Below the pieces are notes generated by a model. That model was not told the DNA's origin. It made no database searches and saw only the letters and a program-made list of their open reading frames with translations. A stretch of DNA of 6,006 bases. Origin: Deltaproteobacteria bacterium (GTDB taxonomy: Bacteria > Desulfobacterota > DSM-4660 > Desulfatiglandales > Desulfatiglandaceae). Of this stretch, positions 4,567-6,006 are shown piece by piece. The stretch spans positions 1 through 6,006 of the forward strand of contig JAFCZI010000151.1 in the NCBI GenBank assembly GCA_019314425.1. The letters are read 5' to 3'. The position numbers were made by a program, and so were the translations under genes. The stretch's first letter is position 1, and each line of letters opens with the position of its first letter.

Positions 4567-6006
4567 ATGGCTTACAATGCGGTAGAAATGGCAGACTGGC
4601 AGATTTCCGAAGCTGCTGAGAAAAACATGCCGACACCTGATGAATGGCGGGATAAATTGGGCCTTAAGCCCGAAGAAATGCTTCCCATGGGAAGACTGGC
4701 CAAGCTGGATTTTCTGAAAATTATCGACCGTCTCCAGAACGAACCCGATGGCAAGTACATTGAAGTTACGGCCATTACCCCCACGCCTTTGGGTGAAGGA
4801 AAGAGCACCACGTCCTGCGGTTTGATGGAAGGCTTGGGGATGCGCGGCGTTAACGTCGGCGGCGCCCTCCGGCAACCCTCCGGCGGTCCCACCATGAACG
4901 TCAAGGGAACTGCGGCCGGCGGCGGAAATTCGCTCCTGATCCCCATGACCGAATTCTCCCTGGGACTCACCGGCGACATCAACGACATCATGAACGCCCA
5001 CAACCTGGCCATGGTGGCTTTGACCAGCCGCATGCAGCATGAGCGAAACTATAATGATGAGCAGCTGGCCCGTTTGACCGGCATGCGCCGAATGGACGTC
5101 GATCCCACCCGCGTGGAAATGGGCTGGATCATCGACTTTTGCGCCCAGTCGTTGAGAAACATCGTCATCGGCATGGGCGGTCGCTATGACGGCTTTACCA
5201 TGCAGAGCAAGTTCGGCATCGCTGTGGGCTCCGAATGTATGGCGATCCTGGCGGTTATCCGTGACCTGGCCGATCTCAAAGAACGCCTCAACAACATCAC
5301 CTTGGCTTTCGACAAGAGCGGCAAACCGGTCACCACCGGCGACCTGGAAGTGGGCAATGCCATGACCGCTTTCATGCGCAACACCATCAACCCGACCCTC
5401 ATGAGCACCGCCGAGTACAACCCCTGCATGGTGCATGCCGGTACCTTTGCCAATATCGCAGTGGGGCAGTCCTCCATCATTGCCGACCGCGTGGGTCTGA
5501 GATTGTTTGACTACCACGTCACGGAATCCGGATTCGCGGCCGATATCGGCTTCGAGAAATTCTGGAACGTTAAATCCCGCTTCAGCGGTCTGAAACCCAA
5601 CGTATCGGTGCTCACCACCACCATCCGCGCGCTTAAAATGCACGGTGGCGGTCCCAAAGTGGTCCCGGGTATTGCCATGGACGAAGTCTACACCAAGGAG
5701 AATCTGGAATTGGTGGAAAAGGGTTGCGAGAACATGGTCCACATGATCGGGGTCATCCGCAAATCCGGTATTAACCCGGTGGTTTGCATTAACCGTTTTT
5801 ACACCGACACCGACGCTGAGTGTGCCGTCGTCCGCAAGGCGGCCGAAGCGGCCGGCGCCCGTTGTGCCGAGTCCAAGCATTGGGAAAAGGGCGGTGAAGG
5901 CGCGCTCGAATTCGCCGATGCCGTTATCGATGCCTGTAACGAGGAGAACGATTTCAAATTCCTCTATCCGCTGGAGATGAAGCTGCGCGACCGCGTATCA
6001 ACCATC
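4567..6006 (+). CDS. fhs: Formate-tetrahydrofolate ligase (formyltetrahydrofolate synthetase), C-terminus cut by window edge
   Basis: The enzyme joins formate to tetrahydrofolate using ATP, giving 10-formyl-THF in one-carbon metabolism and the methyl branch of the Wood-Ljungdahl pathway. The frame is open for 480 codons to the window end; full-length proteins are about 550-600 residues, so roughly the last fifth is missing. The ATP-binding loop [12 protein letters not shown] is at 71-82, followed by L-R-Q-P-S-G-G-P at 101-108, K-G-T-A-A-G-G-G at 113-120, and L-T-G-D-I near 134-138 with N-A-H-N-L at 143-147. Acetogen enzymes have L-R-E-P-S-L-G-P and F-T-G-D-I at the equivalent places, so this is a divergent subtype. 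The ATG at 4567 is chosen because AGGAGG lies 9 bases upstream; in-frame ATGs at 4489 and 4549 lack such a site. The gene likely has its own promoter. Confidence 0.97.
   Translation, partial: MAYNAVEMADWQISEAAEKNMPTPDEWRDKLGLKPEEMLPMGRLAKLDFLKIIDRLQNEPDGKYIEVTAITPTPLGEGKSTTSCGLMEGLGMRGVNVGGALRQPSGGPTMNVKGTAAGGGNSLLIPMTEFSLGLTGDINDIMNAHNLAMVALTSRMQHERNYNDEQLARLTGMRRMDVDPTRVEMGWIIDFCAQSLRNIVIGMGGRYDGFTMQSKFGIAVGSECMAILAVIRDLADLKERLNNITLAFDKSGKPVTTGDLEVGNAMTAFMRNTINPTLMSTAEYNPCMVHAGTFANIAVGQSSIIADRVGLRLFDYHVTESGFAADIGFEKFWNVKSRFSGLKPNVSVLTTTIRALKMHGGGPKVVPGIAMDEVYTKENLELVEKGCENMVHMIGVIRKSGINPVVCINRFYTDTDAECAVVRKAAEAAGARCAESKHWEKGGEGALEFADAVIDACNEENDFKFLYPLEMKLRDRVSTI

Noticed and set aside
4492..5880. 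462-codon open frame on the minus strand
   Set aside because: It is antisense to fhs, which is unmistakable. The long open frame comes from the codon bias of the GC-rich real gene; it has no recognisable domain and is rich in H, G and D as expected of such shadows.

Overview
The window looks like a piece of chromosome from a strictly anaerobic bacterium, most likely a Desulfobacterota (Deltaproteobacteria) member such as a Desulfobacterales sulfate reducer. This is inferred from the formate-tetrahydrofolate ligase at the right edge (a Wood-Ljungdahl enzyme whose wording I associate with that group), from moderately GC-rich coding sequence, and from a short dispersed repeat of a kind I associate with those genomes. 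No 16S or other decisive marker is present.

Layout. Bases 1-395, minus strand: a yefM-yoeB type II toxin-antitoxin pair with its own promoter and a TGTACA-core operator. The toxin runs off the left edge. This block is clearly AT-richer than the rest (about 37% GC by hand count over 61-360). Bases 413-838, minus: a HIT-family nucleotide hydrolase. Bases 917-940: first copy of a 24-base repeat. Bases 977-2913, minus: an amgK-like sugar kinase downstream of a murU-like nucleotidyltransferase, close enough to be translationally coupled. Bases 3004-4077, plus and divergent: nagZ. Bases 4073-4096: second copy of the repeat, which overlaps the nagZ stop codon. Bases 4097-4566: an intergenic stretch with no convincing gene but several inverted repeats and a possible promoter. 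Bases 4567-6006, plus: fhs, cut by the right edge after 480 codons.

How the genes work together. NagZ, AmgK and MurU match successive parts of the peptidoglycan-recycling 'anabolic' route known from Pseudomonas. NagZ removes GlcNAc from muropeptides, AmgK phosphorylates the anomeric position of released MurNAc, and MurU converts MurNAc-1-phosphate to UDP-MurNAc. That route bypasses the de novo (fosfomycin-sensitive) UDP-MurNAc synthesis. Here murU-amgK and nagZ are arranged head to head across a gap of about 90 bases. The MupP phosphatase, anhydroMurNAc kinase and permease of the route are not in the window. The HIT protein and the toxin-antitoxin pair lie downstream on the same strand but have no obvious functional tie to recycling. 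fhs belongs to one-carbon metabolism and appears to be a separate transcription unit.

I did not find a wholly new system. The points most worth following up are the recycling cluster in this lineage, the hexapeptide tail on the MurU-like protein, and the repeat pair sitting at gene ends.
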